The position numbers were made by a program, and so were the translations under genes. The notes below the pieces were generated by a model. That model ran no database searches and was not told the DNA's origin. It saw nothing but the letters and a program-made list of their open reading frames with translations. A stretch of 64,000 nt of DNA, from positions 310,001 to 374,000 of the forward strand of contig JBMNGO010000002.1 in the NCBI GenBank assembly GCA_050949885.1, given 5' to 3'. Source of the DNA: JBMNGO01 sp050949885 (GTDB lineage Bacteria; Bacillota; Syntrophomonadia; Syntrophomonadales; Syntrophomonadaceae). Below, piece after piece: positions 24,755 to 33,478 of this stretch (within the stretch, counting starts at the first letter, position 1; the number at the start of each line of letters is the position of its first letter).

Positions 24755-25549
24755 ATGATGCGTTCTCTTTATTCTGCAGTTTCCGGACTGCAGGCACACC
24801 AAACCAAGATGGATGTAATAGGCAATAATATTGCCAATGTTAACACCACCGGCTTTAAGAAGGACAAGGTGACCTTTCAGGATCTGCTCAGTGAAGCAGC
24901 AGGACATACGGCAGATAGAGGAGGGTTTAATTCTATTCAAATTGGGTCCGGAGTGATGGTAGGATCAGTAGATACCATGCATACCCAGGGAGCTGTAGCT
25001 ACTACCGGGTGCAACACCCACCTGATGATACAGGGCGAAGGATTCTTTGTCCTGCAGGGCTTGGATGGTGAGCAGTATTATACCAGGGCAGGAGCTTTTT
25101 CCTTTGATGAAGAAGGGTACCTGGTTAATTCGGCTAATGGCATGTATGTCCTTGATGCTGATGAGCATGAGATTCATATTGACGATATTGAGAATGTAAA
25201 GAATATCAGCATATCTCCCGATGGAATGATAAATTACATCGATGAAAACGGCGATGCGCAGCAATTAGCTGATCCTATAGCTTTGGCCAAGTTTGCCAAT
25301 CCCGCGGGGCTGAACAGAGCCGGGGAAAACCTGTTTGCAGAAAGCAATAACTCCGGCGCAGCCACGATAGAGGCTCCAGGAATCGATGGCAGGGGCAAGC
25401 TGATAGCCAACGTTTTGGAAATGTCCAATGTTGACCTTTCCGAGGAATTTGTTGACATGATAGTTACCCAGAGAGGTTTCCAGGCTAATTCCCGGACCAT
25501 CAGGGTTTCTGACGAGATGCTGCAGGAACTTATAAACCTTAAGAGATAA
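24755..25549 (+). CDS. flgE: FlgE hook protein (short Gram-positive type)
   Basis: FlgE polymerises into the hook. The 264-residue product has the N-terminal signature LYSAVSGLQAHQTKMDVIGNNIANVNTTGFKKDKVTFQDLL and the C-terminal SNVDLSEEFVDMIVTQRGFQANSRTIRVSDEMLQELINL. It is the short form seen in Bacillus, which has a FlgG-like layout; position after flgD and the flg-operon gene supports hook rather than rod. ATG 24755 follows GGAGGT. Confidence 0.92.
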   Translation: MMRSLYSAVSGLQAHQTKMDVIGNNIANVNTTGFKKDKVTFQDLLSEAAGHTADRGGFNSIQIGSGVMVGSVDTMHTQGAVATTGCNTHLMIQGEGFFVLQGLDGEQYYTRAGAFSFDEEGYLVNSANGMYVLDADEHEIHIDDIENVKNISISPDGMINYIDENGDAQQLADPIALAKFANPAGLNRAGENLFAESNNSGAATIEAPGIDGRGKLIANVLEMSNVDLSEEFVDMIVTQRGFQANSRTIRVSDEMLQELINLKR

Positions 25550-25585
25550 TTTAGAACCACAATAAAAGCGGAAGAGGTGACTTTT

Positions 25586-26386
25586 TTGAAAAGATGGGAC
25601 ATTTTAACCCCATTAGGAATTGCCATAGGTTTAACTCTAATTTACATCGCCATAGCCATAGGAAGCGATATCAGAATATTCCTGAGCCTGCCCTCTTTTC
25701 TAATTACTGTTGGGGGTTCCTTTTCCGCTCTTTTGGTAAATTACCGCTGGAAGCAAATTTCCGCAGTATTTAAAACTCTGAAGAAATTAACTTCCAAGGA
25801 GATAACAGATTCTGAAGAGATTGTCAATGTATTCATCTATCTGGCCCGTAAGGCGAGAAGGGACGGGCTATTGGGCCTGGAAGACGATATTACCAGGCTG
25901 GAGGACCGGTTCTTTCAAAAGGGTTTGCGCCTGGCAGTGGACGCCATAGATCCTAAGCACATCAGGGAAATACTCGTAGCCGACATGGAGGCAACGATTA
26001 CCAGGCACCAAATAGGCCAGGGAGTATTTAGGACTTGGGGCGGGTTGTGCCCGGCTTTTGGAATGATTGGAACCCTGATTGGCCTTATTCAAATGTTGTC
26101 AAACCTTGAAAACCCTAGCACCTTAGGGCCATCCATGGCCTTGGCCCTGATAACTACTTTTTACGGGGTACTTCTGGCCAACCTGGTTTTTATCCCCATT
26201 GCTGGTAAATTGGAGCTTCTTAGCGATGAAGAGATGATAACTAAGAGGATGATTTTAGAAGGTATCATTGCCATACAGAACGGAATGAACCCACACATCC
26301 TGGAAGAAAAATTGCGTTCTTTTATTGAACCCCGAAGCAATACTTGGGAGGAAGATTTAATAAGAAACGATGCTATCGATGTTTAA
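25586..26386 (+). CDS. motA: MotA stator protein
   Basis: MotA forms the ion-driven stator with MotB. The 266-residue product has four hydrophobic segments: two near the N-terminus (PLGIAIGLTLIYIAIAIG; FLITVGGSFSALLV) and two around residues 155-205 (CPAFGMIGTLIGLIQML; GPSMALALITTFYGVLLANLVFIPIA). A cytoplasmic loop with charged residues lies between the pairs. The TTG at 25586 is spaced correctly from AGAGGTGA. The coupling ion (proton or sodium) cannot be told from this alone. Confidence 0.94.
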   Translation: MKRWDILTPLGIAIGLTLIYIAIAIGSDIRIFLSLPSFLITVGGSFSALLVNYRWKQISAVFKTLKKLTSKEITDSEEIVNVFIYLARKARRDGLLGLEDDITRLEDRFFQKGLRLAVDAIDPKHIREILVADMEATITRHQIGQGVFRTWGGLCPAFGMIGTLIGLIQMLSNLENPSTLGPSMALALITTFYGVLLANLVFIPIAGKLELLSDEEMITKRMILEGIIAIQNGMNPHILEEKLRSFIEPRSNTWEEDLIRNDAIDV

Positions 26387-27110
26387 GAAAAAAAAGAAAA
26401 AAGAAGACCCTGGTTGGATGATGACTTTCTCAGACATGATGACCTTGTTATTGGTTTTCTTTGTTTTGCTCTATTCATTTTCAGTAGTGGATATTGTGAA
26501 ATTCCAACGCTTTCTGGCATCTTTTCAGGGGGTGGGTATATTAGAGCGTGGTCCGGAGGCAATGGAACAGGATAAGGAAAAAGATTTTGAAATACCCCTG
26601 GAAGCAGAGGCTGACTTGTCCAACAGTGAAGCCTTATACGAAACATACCTTATTGTGGAGGAATATATCCGGGAAAACAATATGGAGATGGAAGTTTCAG
26701 TGCGATTGGATGAAAGAGGTGTGGTCCTGGAAATAAAGGACGAAATACTTTTTGCATCTGGGCAGGCAGACTTAAAACCTGATGCTTTAGTGGTATTACA
26801 AAGTCTGTCGGGTCTGCTTAGGTATATACCTAATACCATTTCGGTAGAAGGACATACGGATAACCGGCCTATACATAATGCCCGTTTCCCAAGCAATTGG
26901 GAACTGTCTACAGCCAGAGCCTTAGCTGTTGTACGCTATCTTTCAGAAAATCTGGGTCTTTCCCCTGACAGGTTTTGTGCTGTGGGGTATGGCGAATATC
27001 GCCCGGTAGCAAAAAACGATTCAGCTGAAAATATGGCCAGAAACCGTAGAGTTAATATTGTGATAAATGCCGAAAATCCACCTTCATTGGAAAAGGAAGA
27101 AAAGACATGA
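26370..27110 (+). CDS. motB: MotB stator protein
   Basis: MotB anchors the stator to peptidoglycan. The 246-residue product has a Lys-rich start, a single membrane helix with the essential Asp (GWMMTFSDMMTLLLVFFVLLYS, Asp about residue 22), and an OmpA-like peptidoglycan-binding domain (ISVEGHTDNRPIHNARFPSNWELSTARALAVVRYLSENLGLSPDRF, ending ARNRRVNIVI). It overlaps motA by 17 bases. Confidence 0.95.
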   Translation: MLSMFKKKKKKEDPGWMMTFSDMMTLLLVFFVLLYSFSVVDIVKFQRFLASFQGVGILERGPEAMEQDKEKDFEIPLEAEADLSNSEALYETYLIVEEYIRENNMEMEVSVRLDERGVVLEIKDEILFASGQADLKPDALVVLQSLSGLLRYIPNTISVEGHTDNRPIHNARFPSNWELSTARALAVVRYLSENLGLSPDRFCAVGYGEYRPVAKNDSAENMARNRRVNIVINAENPPSLEKEEKT

Positions 27111-27583
27111 TTAACAAGATATTGATTGAAGAAGACGAAACCCAGGAATGGGAAAGTGAGAGAAAACCAAAAAAGTGGCGAAAGTGGCTGATTTTATTAC
27201 TGGTAGCCATCATAGCCTTAGCTGGTGGTTATTTATACTTTACTATATGGCATGACACGGGGAAAGCAAGCGATTTCAGTAAAAAGAAAAAAACCACCCT
27301 GGCCAGTTTTACCGTTAATCTGGTTGACAGCAATTACCGAAGATACTTGAGAACCGAAATTACCTTGGAGTATTGGTCCGATGAGGTACACAAGGAAGTA
27401 CAAATGTCCATGCACAGAATAAAAGACGTTGTTTTAAAGGTATTGCGCAGCAAAACTGTTATCGATATTGATTCACCAAATGAAACGGAACTCCTCAAAT
27501 TGGAACTTATGCAGGCAATCAACTCCGTAATAACCAGTGGAGAGATTAATGGGCTGTATTTTGAGGAATTCATTATCCAATAG
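27107..27583 (+). CDS. fliL: FliL basal-body-associated protein
   Basis: FliL surrounds and supports the stator. The 158-residue product has a short charged N-terminus, one membrane helix (WLILLLVAIIALAGGYLYFTIW, about residues 27-48) and an extracytoplasmic domain with LASFTVNLVDSNYRRYLRTEITLEYW, ending IDGLYFEEFIIQ-like residues (INGLYFEEFIIQ), as usual for the family. It overlaps motB by four bases (ATGA). Confidence 0.92.
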   Translation: MINKILIEEDETQEWESERKPKKWRKWLILLLVAIIALAGGYLYFTIWHDTGKASDFSKKKKTTLASFTVNLVDSNYRRYLRTEITLEYWSDEVHKEVQMSMHRIKDVVLKVLRSKTVIDIDSPNETELLKLELMQAINSVITSGEINGLYFEEFIIQ

Positions 27584-27595
27584 GAGAGGACGGCT

Positions 27596-27985
27596 ATGGT
27601 AGAAGATTTTATGGAAGAGCAGCATATACCCAAAGGGCTGATAACTGCTTATAAAAACAAGGAGCCCGTACAGATTAAGAAAGCACAGTTCTCAAAGCTT
27701 GAGCCCTGTGCAGGGGAATCTCCTGAACAAAGGCTGGATTTCCTTGCTGAAGTTGAGTTGGAACTTGAAGTGGAACTGGGAGAAGCCACTATTACACTGC
27801 AAGAAGTACTGCAGCTTCAGGAAGGATCAATTATAGCTTTACAGAGAATGGCCGGAGATGTAGTAGATTTAAAAGCCAACCAGGTTTGGTTGGCTTCCGG
27901 GGAAGTCATCGTAATAAATGATTTTTTTGCTATAAGGATCAGTTCCTATGAGAAAAATGTAAAGCTTCATTCCGGGGGTCAATAA
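27596..27985 (+). CDS. FliN-like SPOA-domain protein
   Basis: This 129-residue protein has a FliN/SpoA C-domain: LAEVELELEVELGEATITLQEVLQLQEGSIIALQRMAGDVVDLKANQVWLASGEVIVINDFFAIRI. The same domain ends the FliY-type protein at 40360-41424, so there are two SPOA genes of the FliN class in one cluster. This one lies between fliL and fliO. It may be a second C-ring subunit or an export-linked variant; the sequence alone does not decide. Confidence 0.88.
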   Translation: MVEDFMEEQHIPKGLITAYKNKEPVQIKKAQFSKLEPCAGESPEQRLDFLAEVELELEVELGEATITLQEVLQLQEGSIIALQRMAGDVVDLKANQVWLASGEVIVINDFFAIRISSYEKNVKLHSGGQ

Positions 27986-27986
27986 T

Positions 27987-28307
27987 ATGGACTATTTACA
28001 TGCTTTGTTAAGATTGCTCTTATGCCTTCCGGTAGTTTTAGTTTTGGCTTATTTGTTCATTAAATATGGCTTGGTAAAGTCATACAAGGGGCGGGGGAAT
28101 ATGCAGGTTATTGATCAAATAGCCCTATCCCCGAGGGCTACGCTGAATGTGGTTAAGGTAGCCGATGATTATTATTTGATTGGGGCTACGGAAAAACAAA
28201 TCACCTTGATCAAACATCTGCCCTGCTATCAATTGGGTATTGCAGAAGAACCAAAGGGGTTTGCAGGACTAGTGAGTGAATTCACCAGGGGAAAAGCCCA
28301 TGAGTAA
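27987..28307 (+). CDS. fliO: FliO export apparatus assembly protein
   Basis: FliO (FliZ in Bacillus) helps assemble the FliP ring. The 106-residue product has one N-terminal membrane helix (LLRLLLCLPVVLVLAYLFIKYG) and a small cytoplasmic domain with MQVIDQIALSPRATLNVVKVADDYYLIGATEKQITLI, the family pattern. It starts at ATG 27987 right after the FliN-like gene. Confidence 0.88.
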   Translation: MDYLHALLRLLLCLPVVLVLAYLFIKYGLVKSYKGRGNMQVIDQIALSPRATLNVVKVADDYYLIGATEKQITLIKHLPCYQLGIAEEPKGFAGLVSEFTRGKAHE

Positions 28308-29052
28308 AAAGACCAGGTTGCTTTTAATCGGAATAGTAGCCTGTGGGTTAGTTGGGTTATTGCCCGCCCAGTTATGGGCAGCTCCAGCCATTGATTTGCA
28401 AATTAGCAGTACTGATGATCCGGAGCAGGTTGTTGATACATTGGAATTATTGGCTGTGCTGACTGTACTGGCCATTGCTCCGGCAATTCTAATAATGATG
28501 ACCTCCTTTACCCGTATAGTAGTAGTATTGGCTTTTGTCCGCAATGCCCTGGCAACCCAGCAGATTCCGCCCAACCAGGTTCTTATTGGGTTAGCGCTTT
28601 TTTTAACCTTTTTTACTATGTTTCCTGTATACCAGGAAATTAATGAGAAAGCCCTTACACCCTATGTGATGAACCAAATGAGCCAGGAACAGGCACTTGC
28701 TGAAGCTAAAGCACCAATGGTGAATTTTATGGCCAAACATACCCGGGAAAAAGACCTGGCTCTTTTTCTTCAAATGTCTGAAGAACCTAAACCCGAGAAT
28801 ATTGCTGATTTACCATTAAATGTCCTGATTCCGGCATTTGTTATAAGTGAGTTGAAAACGGCATTTCAGATGGGTTTTTATATTTACGTTCCTTTCCTGG
28901 TTATTGATATGGTAGTGGCCAGTACCCTGATGTCCATGGGTATGTTTATGGTTCCGCCGATTCTTATATCTTTGCCATTTAAGATACTGCTTTTTGTCAT
29001 GACTGATGGGTGGTTTTTATTAACCAAGTCTTTGCTGGAGAGTTATGTATAG
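28300..29052 (+). CDS. fliP: FliP export gate protein
   Basis: FliP is a core subunit of the FliPQR export channel. The 250-residue product has a signal-like N-terminus (LLLIGIVACGLVGLLPAQLWA), then the membrane segments with MMTSFTRIVVVLAFVRNALATQQIPPNQVLIGLALFLTFFTM and the C-terminal LKTAFQMGFYIYVPFLVIDMVVASTLMSMGMFMVPPILISLPFKILLFVMTDGW, highly conserved in the family. ATG 28300 overlaps the fliO end by 8 bases. Confidence 0.96.
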   Translation: MSKKTRLLLIGIVACGLVGLLPAQLWAAPAIDLQISSTDDPEQVVDTLELLAVLTVLAIAPAILIMMTSFTRIVVVLAFVRNALATQQIPPNQVLIGLALFLTFFTMFPVYQEINEKALTPYVMNQMSQEQALAEAKAPMVNFMAKHTREKDLALFLQMSEEPKPENIADLPLNVLIPAFVISELKTAFQMGFYIYVPFLVIDMVVASTLMSMGMFMVPPILISLPFKILLFVMTDGWFLLTKSLLESYV

Positions 29053-29073
29053 CGAACAGGAGAGGTGGACTGC

Positions 29074-29343
29074 ATGAGTTCTGAGGCAGTAATTGCTATT
29101 GCCCGGGAAGCCATAATGCTAGCGCTTTTGCTGGCCGCTCCCGCTCTGGGAGTCGGTTTGCTGGTAGGATTTGTGATCAGCGTCTTTCAGGCTATTACTC
29201 AAATACAAGAGCAGACACTAACCTTTGTTCCTAAAATAATTGCGGTGTTTCTATCCTTTATAGTCTTTGGCCCTTGGATGCTGAAAATTATCACGGAATT
29301 CACTGTGAATATTTTTAGTAATTTAACCACTATTGTGCGCTGA
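29074..29343 (+). CDS. fliQ: FliQ export gate protein
   Basis: FliQ is the small two-helix subunit of the FliPQR channel. The 89-residue product contains LLLAAPALGVGLLVGFVISVFQAITQIQEQTLTFVPKIIAVFLSFIVFGPWMLKIITEF, matching the family over its length. ATG 29074 follows AGGAGAGG. Confidence 0.95.
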   Translation: MSSEAVIAIAREAIMLALLLAAPALGVGLLVGFVISVFQAITQIQEQTLTFVPKIIAVFLSFIVFGPWMLKIITEFTVNIFSNLTTIVR

Positions 29344-29354
29344 GGTGATAATTG

Positions 29355-30122
29355 GTGTTGGAGCTTGCAGGGATAAAAGCGGGATTCCTTATTTTTGTTC
29401 GAGTATCCTCCTTTATGATGCTGGCTCCCTTTTTTTCCATAAAAGGCCCGCCGGTAATAGTCCGGACCGGATTGGGGGCATTATTAACTCTGGCTATTCT
29501 GCCCAGCTTTGAGGTATTGCCGACCGTGACCGATGACCTGCTAGCTTATTCCTTTTTGGTTATAAAAGAAGTGTTGGTAGGTTTGATAATTGGGTATGCC
29601 AGTATGCTGGTTTTCTCAGCCGTAAGAGTAGCAGGAGAATTTATTGATATTCAAATGGGGTTCGCTATGGCTGCGGTTTTTGATCCCCAGTACCAATCAC
29701 GGATAACCCTGGTGGGACAGTACTTGTATATTTTGGCCATACTCCTTTTTCTGGTTATGGATGGACACCACAGTCTGATTTTGGCCATATCCCATAGCTA
29801 TGCAGTTATACCCATAGGAGCTGCCATTTTTGATAAACCTTTAGTAGTTTGTATTATACAAATGTTTGTTGATGTTTTCTCCCTGGGGGTACGAATAGCA
29901 GCTCCTTTTGTAGCCGTTCTAGTAATATGTGACATTTGTTTAGGGCTTTTAGCCCGGACGGTACCTCAGCTAAATGTATTTATTCTGGGCTTTCCCTTAA
30001 AAGCCGGGATAGGGATGGTTGCTTTAGGGGCAGCATTACCCATATTGATAATTATTGTATCCGGTGTCTTACAGCAGATGCAGAGAGATATGTTATTGAT
30101 TATGGAGATAGTAGCTAGATGA
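29355..30122 (+). CDS. fliR: FliR export gate protein
   Basis: FliR completes the FliPQR channel. The 255-residue membrane protein has the expected stretch of helices with GIKAGFLIFVRVSSFMMLAPFF, VKEVLVGLIIGYASMLVFSAVRVAGEFIDIQMGFAMAAVFDPQ and a C-terminal PQLNVFILGFPLKAGIGM-type motif. GTG 29355 is taken for spacing from GAGGTGA; TTG 29352 is equally in frame. It overlaps flhB by four bases. Confidence 0.93.
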   Translation: MLELAGIKAGFLIFVRVSSFMMLAPFFSIKGPPVIVRTGLGALLTLAILPSFEVLPTVTDDLLAYSFLVIKEVLVGLIIGYASMLVFSAVRVAGEFIDIQMGFAMAAVFDPQYQSRITLVGQYLYILAILLFLVMDGHHSLILAISHSYAVIPIGAAIFDKPLVVCIIQMFVDVFSLGVRIAAPFVAVLVICDICLGLLARTVPQLNVFILGFPLKAGIGMVALGAALPILIIIVSGVLQQMQRDMLLIMEIVAR

Positions 30123-31387
30123 TTACTTTATTGTATCCCATCAGGAAAAAAGATAGCAGGATTTATGATACTTTGCTGGTTGTTGCAGCAGTTGTGGTAT
30201 ATTTCCAAAACCCCTTTAGTGCTTGGTCCCTGTTAATACTAATTGCTTCCTGCGGTTTTGGTCTTAGCAATTACTTCTACCGGGCAGCTACAAGTTGCGG
30301 GGGAGCAGTATTCGGAACAGACATTTACTATTTTGCCGCTACTGAAGAAAAAACCGAAGAGGCTACCCCTCACCGGAAGCAGGAAGCACGGAAAAGAGGA
30401 CAGGTAGCTCGAAGTACAGACTTAAACGCAGGTATAGTAATTCTGGCCGCCGTTGTTTTTCTATATTTGGCTAGACATTATATGCACGTTAATTTATTGA
30501 ATATTTTTGGATTTATTCTCGGGGACCAAATGATACGAGGACTGAACGTCAATGATGTATTTGATTTATACAATATAGTCTTAAGTTGCTTTTTACAGGT
30601 AATGGCTCCTATTTTTATTCTGTCAATGGCAATAGGGTTGCTGGCCAACTTTTTCCAGGTCGGGTTTTTGTTTGCCCCCGAGGCCATAAAGCCAAAAATT
30701 GAGCACCTTAACCCGGTTGAGGGCCTAAAAAGGATGTTCTCCAAAAAAGCCCTGGTCAATTGTGTAAAAACCCTTCTGAAAATAGGCATTGTAAGCCTGG
30801 TTATATATGCTCTGATAGCCAACCGTTTTGATAACATGCTTCTTTTGCCCAATATGGGTATTTTTGAAATTGTGGACTATTTAGAGAAACTACTGTTTCA
30901 AATATGTATGGGTGCCGGGATCATCTTGGTTGTATTAGCCGTTCTTGACTTTGCTTATCAAAAATGGGAATTTAAGCAGAATCTTAAAATGTCCAGGTAT
31001 GAAATCAAGCATGAAATGAAACAAACTGAAGGAGATCCATTGATAAAGTCAAGATTGAGGGAGAAACAGCGGCTCCTGTCCATGCGACGGATGATGCAAA
31101 GTGTTCCCGAAGCTACCGTAGTAATTACAAATCCCACCCATTTGGCGGTGGCCCTTAAATATGAAGAACAAATGGTAGCCCCTCAAGTAGTGGCCAAGGG
31201 GGCTAACTACCTGGCGGAAAAAATAAAAGCCAAAGCTAAAGAACACCAGGTTCCAGTAGTTGAAGACAAGCATTTGGCCAGGGCTCTGTACAGTCAAGTG
31301 GAAGTAGGGGAACCGGTACCAGTGGAGCTTTACAAAGCCGTAGCGGAGATTATTGCCGCCATATATCTACTAAGAAGGCAGGGGTAA
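30119..31387 (+). CDS. flhB: FlhB export gate/switch protein with N-terminal extension
   Basis: FlhB controls export substrate class through autocleavage. The conserved part starts near residue 76 (EEKTEEATPHRKQEARKRGQVARS), with four membrane helices and the cleavage motif NPTH in VVITNPTHLAVALKYE, then the FlhB-C domain. Ahead of this lie about 75 extra residues with two hydrophobic stretches (YDTLLVVAAVVVYF; AWSLLILIASCGFGLSNYF). The ATG at 30119 is translationally coupled to fliR (ATGA), and no good alternative start is visible near the usual beginning, so the extension is probably real. Total length is 422 residues against about 360 usual. Confidence 0.93.
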   Translation: MITLLYPIRKKDSRIYDTLLVVAAVVVYFQNPFSAWSLLILIASCGFGLSNYFYRAATSCGGAVFGTDIYYFAATEEKTEEATPHRKQEARKRGQVARSTDLNAGIVILAAVVFLYLARHYMHVNLLNIFGFILGDQMIRGLNVNDVFDLYNIVLSCFLQVMAPIFILSMAIGLLANFFQVGFLFAPEAIKPKIEHLNPVEGLKRMFSKKALVNCVKTLLKIGIVSLVIYALIANRFDNMLLLPNMGIFEIVDYLEKLLFQICMGAGIILVVLAVLDFAYQKWEFKQNLKMSRYEIKHEMKQTEGDPLIKSRLREKQRLLSMRRMMQSVPEATVVITNPTHLAVALKYEEQMVAPQVVAKGANYLAEKIKAKAKEHQVPVVEDKHLARALYSQVEVGEPVPVELYKAVAEIIAAIYLLRRQG

Positions 31388-31396
31388 GGAGAAGTT

Positions 31397-33478
31397 ATGG
31401 CAGAGTTGATAGAATCTTTTCAGGTGCGATTAAACAATCTGACCAGATACAGTGATCTTTTGATTGCTGCTGCAGTAGTGGCTATTGTCATTCTAATAGT
31501 TTTACCTATTCCCACTCAGCTTTTGGATATTCTGCTGGCTTGTTCTCTTACTATCGGACTAATTATGCTGCTCTCCACCCTTTTTATCCAGGAACCTCTG
31601 CAGTTAGCCATTTTTCCTACTCTGTTACTGGTCTTTACATTGTTCCGCCTGGCTTTGAATATCTCATCCACCAGGCTTATTTTAACCCAGGCTAATGCGG
31701 GAAGAGTTATTGAGGCTTTCGGTTCATTTGTTATAGGCGGCAACTATATTGTAGGGGCAGTAGTTTTCGTTATTATTACTGTTATCCAGTTTGTAGTAAT
31801 AACCAATGGAGCTGGCAGGACAGCAGAAGTAGCAGCTCGTTTTACCCTTGATGCCATGCCGGGAAAACAAATGAGTATCGATGCTGATCTTAGCGCTGGG
31901 TTGATTTCTGAACAAGAAGCCAGGGAAAGGCGGTCTAAACTACAGCGGGAAGCCAACTTTTTCGGAGCTATGGATGGTGCCAGTAAATTTGTCAAAGGGG
32001 ATGCTATAGCAGGGATTGTTATTGCCCTGGTCAATATAGCGGCCGGATTAGCCATAGGAATGTGGCAATTGGGCCTGCCGGCACAAACAGCTCTTCACAC
32101 TTACACCCTGCTGACCGTGGGGGATGGACTGGTTTCGCAAATTCCTGCTTTGCTGGCATCAACAGCTACCGGAGTTCTGGTTACCCGCACCGAAAGCGGT
32201 CATAGCTTTGGATTTGATTTAACTAAACAACTGGGGAAATTCCCACCAGCCATAGGTTTAGCTGCAGGAATACTACTAGCCCTGGCTGTGTTGCCGGGTC
32301 TGCCGTTTTTGCCGTTCATTATCCTGTCCATGGGAGTTGGGTACACGGCTTATGCACTTTTTCGGGAGGAGAAAATCAAAGCTATGCAAAATGAGCAAAA
32401 AGAATTGTCCAGGCCGGCGTTAAGGGAGCCCGAGAAGGTATTGAACCTTTTCCAGGTGGATCCACTGGAAATAGAAATTGGGTATAATTTGATTCCTTTA
32501 ATTGATGAGCAGCAGGGAGGAGATCTATTAAATCGGCTGGCTGCAGTCAGAAAACAGTGTGCTACGGAAATGGGAATATATGTTCGCCCTATTAGGATAA
32601 GAGATAATCTGCAGCTTTCTCCTAATTCATATCGATTCAAAATTCGCGGGGTGGAAATGACCGGGGGAGAGCTTATGCCAAACCATTACATGGCAATGAG
32701 TCCTTACGACGAAAATGCCAAAATCCAAGGGATAAAAACTACTGAGCCTACCTTTGGGCTTCCTGCCTGGTGGATTAAGGCAGAAGATAAAGAAAAGGCT
32801 GAAATGGAGTGCATTACAGTAGTAGACCCGGCTACTGTATTGATCACTCATTTGACGGAGTTTATCAAACTATATGCCCATGAAATACTGTCGCGCCAGG
32901 ATGTTCAGGATTTACTGGATATGGTGCAGGAGAACAACTCCGCCCTGGTCAAAGAGTTGGTGCCCAACATTTTATCCGTAGGGGAAATACAGAAAGTGCT
33001 GCAAAATCTACTTAAAGAGAAAATCTCCATTAGGGATCTGGAAACTATCTTGGAAGCTGTAGCAGATGCTGCCTTAGTTTCGAAAAACCTGGACTTTCTT
33101 ATTGATTCATCCCGCCTGGCTTTGAGCAGGAGTATTTGCAGACAATTGAGCAAAGAAGGGCATATGATCATAGCTACCCTGGAATCTAGTCTGGAAAACA
33201 AGCTGCTGGAATCTTTACAGAACACTCCTTACGGGAACTACCCGGCCATAAGCGCGGAGTTAACCCAGCATATCTTTGATCAACTGGACAAAATCGAAGA
33301 AAAATTTACCCTCCTAGGGTCACCTCCGGTGGTTTTATGTTCCCCCAGGATTCGGTTACCTTTCCGGAGATTGATTGAAAGGTACAAGCCCAGCTTTTCC
33401 GTTGTATCCGTCAATGAGGTTTCCCCGGATTTAAAAATAGAAGTAATTGAGTCGGTGGTGATGCCAAATGAAGATTAA
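31397..33478 (+). CDS. flhA: FlhA export gate protein
   Basis: FlhA forms the nonameric export gate. The 693-residue protein has an N-terminal block of about eight membrane helices with the FHIPEP-family stretch (RFTLDAMPGKQMSIDADLSAGLISEQEARERR, about residues 150-180) and a large cytoplasmic domain from about residue 330 (IGYNLIPLIDEQQGGDLLNRL, later LYAHEILSRQDVQDLLD). It is intact and starts at ATG 31397 after AAGGAG. Confidence 0.97.
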   Translation: MAELIESFQVRLNNLTRYSDLLIAAAVVAIVILIVLPIPTQLLDILLACSLTIGLIMLLSTLFIQEPLQLAIFPTLLLVFTLFRLALNISSTRLILTQANAGRVIEAFGSFVIGGNYIVGAVVFVIITVIQFVVITNGAGRTAEVAARFTLDAMPGKQMSIDADLSAGLISEQEARERRSKLQREANFFGAMDGASKFVKGDAIAGIVIALVNIAAGLAIGMWQLGLPAQTALHTYTLLTVGDGLVSQIPALLASTATGVLVTRTESGHSFGFDLTKQLGKFPPAIGLAAGILLALAVLPGLPFLPFIILSMGVGYTAYALFREEKIKAMQNEQKELSRPALREPEKVLNLFQVDPLEIEIGYNLIPLIDEQQGGDLLNRLAAVRKQCATEMGIYVRPIRIRDNLQLSPNSYRFKIRGVEMTGGELMPNHYMAMSPYDENAKIQGIKTTEPTFGLPAWWIKAEDKEKAEMECITVVDPATVLITHLTEFIKLYAHEILSRQDVQDLLDMVQENNSALVKELVPNILSVGEIQKVLQNLLKEKISIRDLETILEAVADAALVSKNLDFLIDSSRLALSRSICRQLSKEGHMIIATLESSLENKLLESLQNTPYGNYPAISAELTQHIFDQLDKIEEKFTLLGSPPVVLCSPRIRLPFRRLIERYKPSFSVVSVNEVSPDLKIEVIESVVMPNED

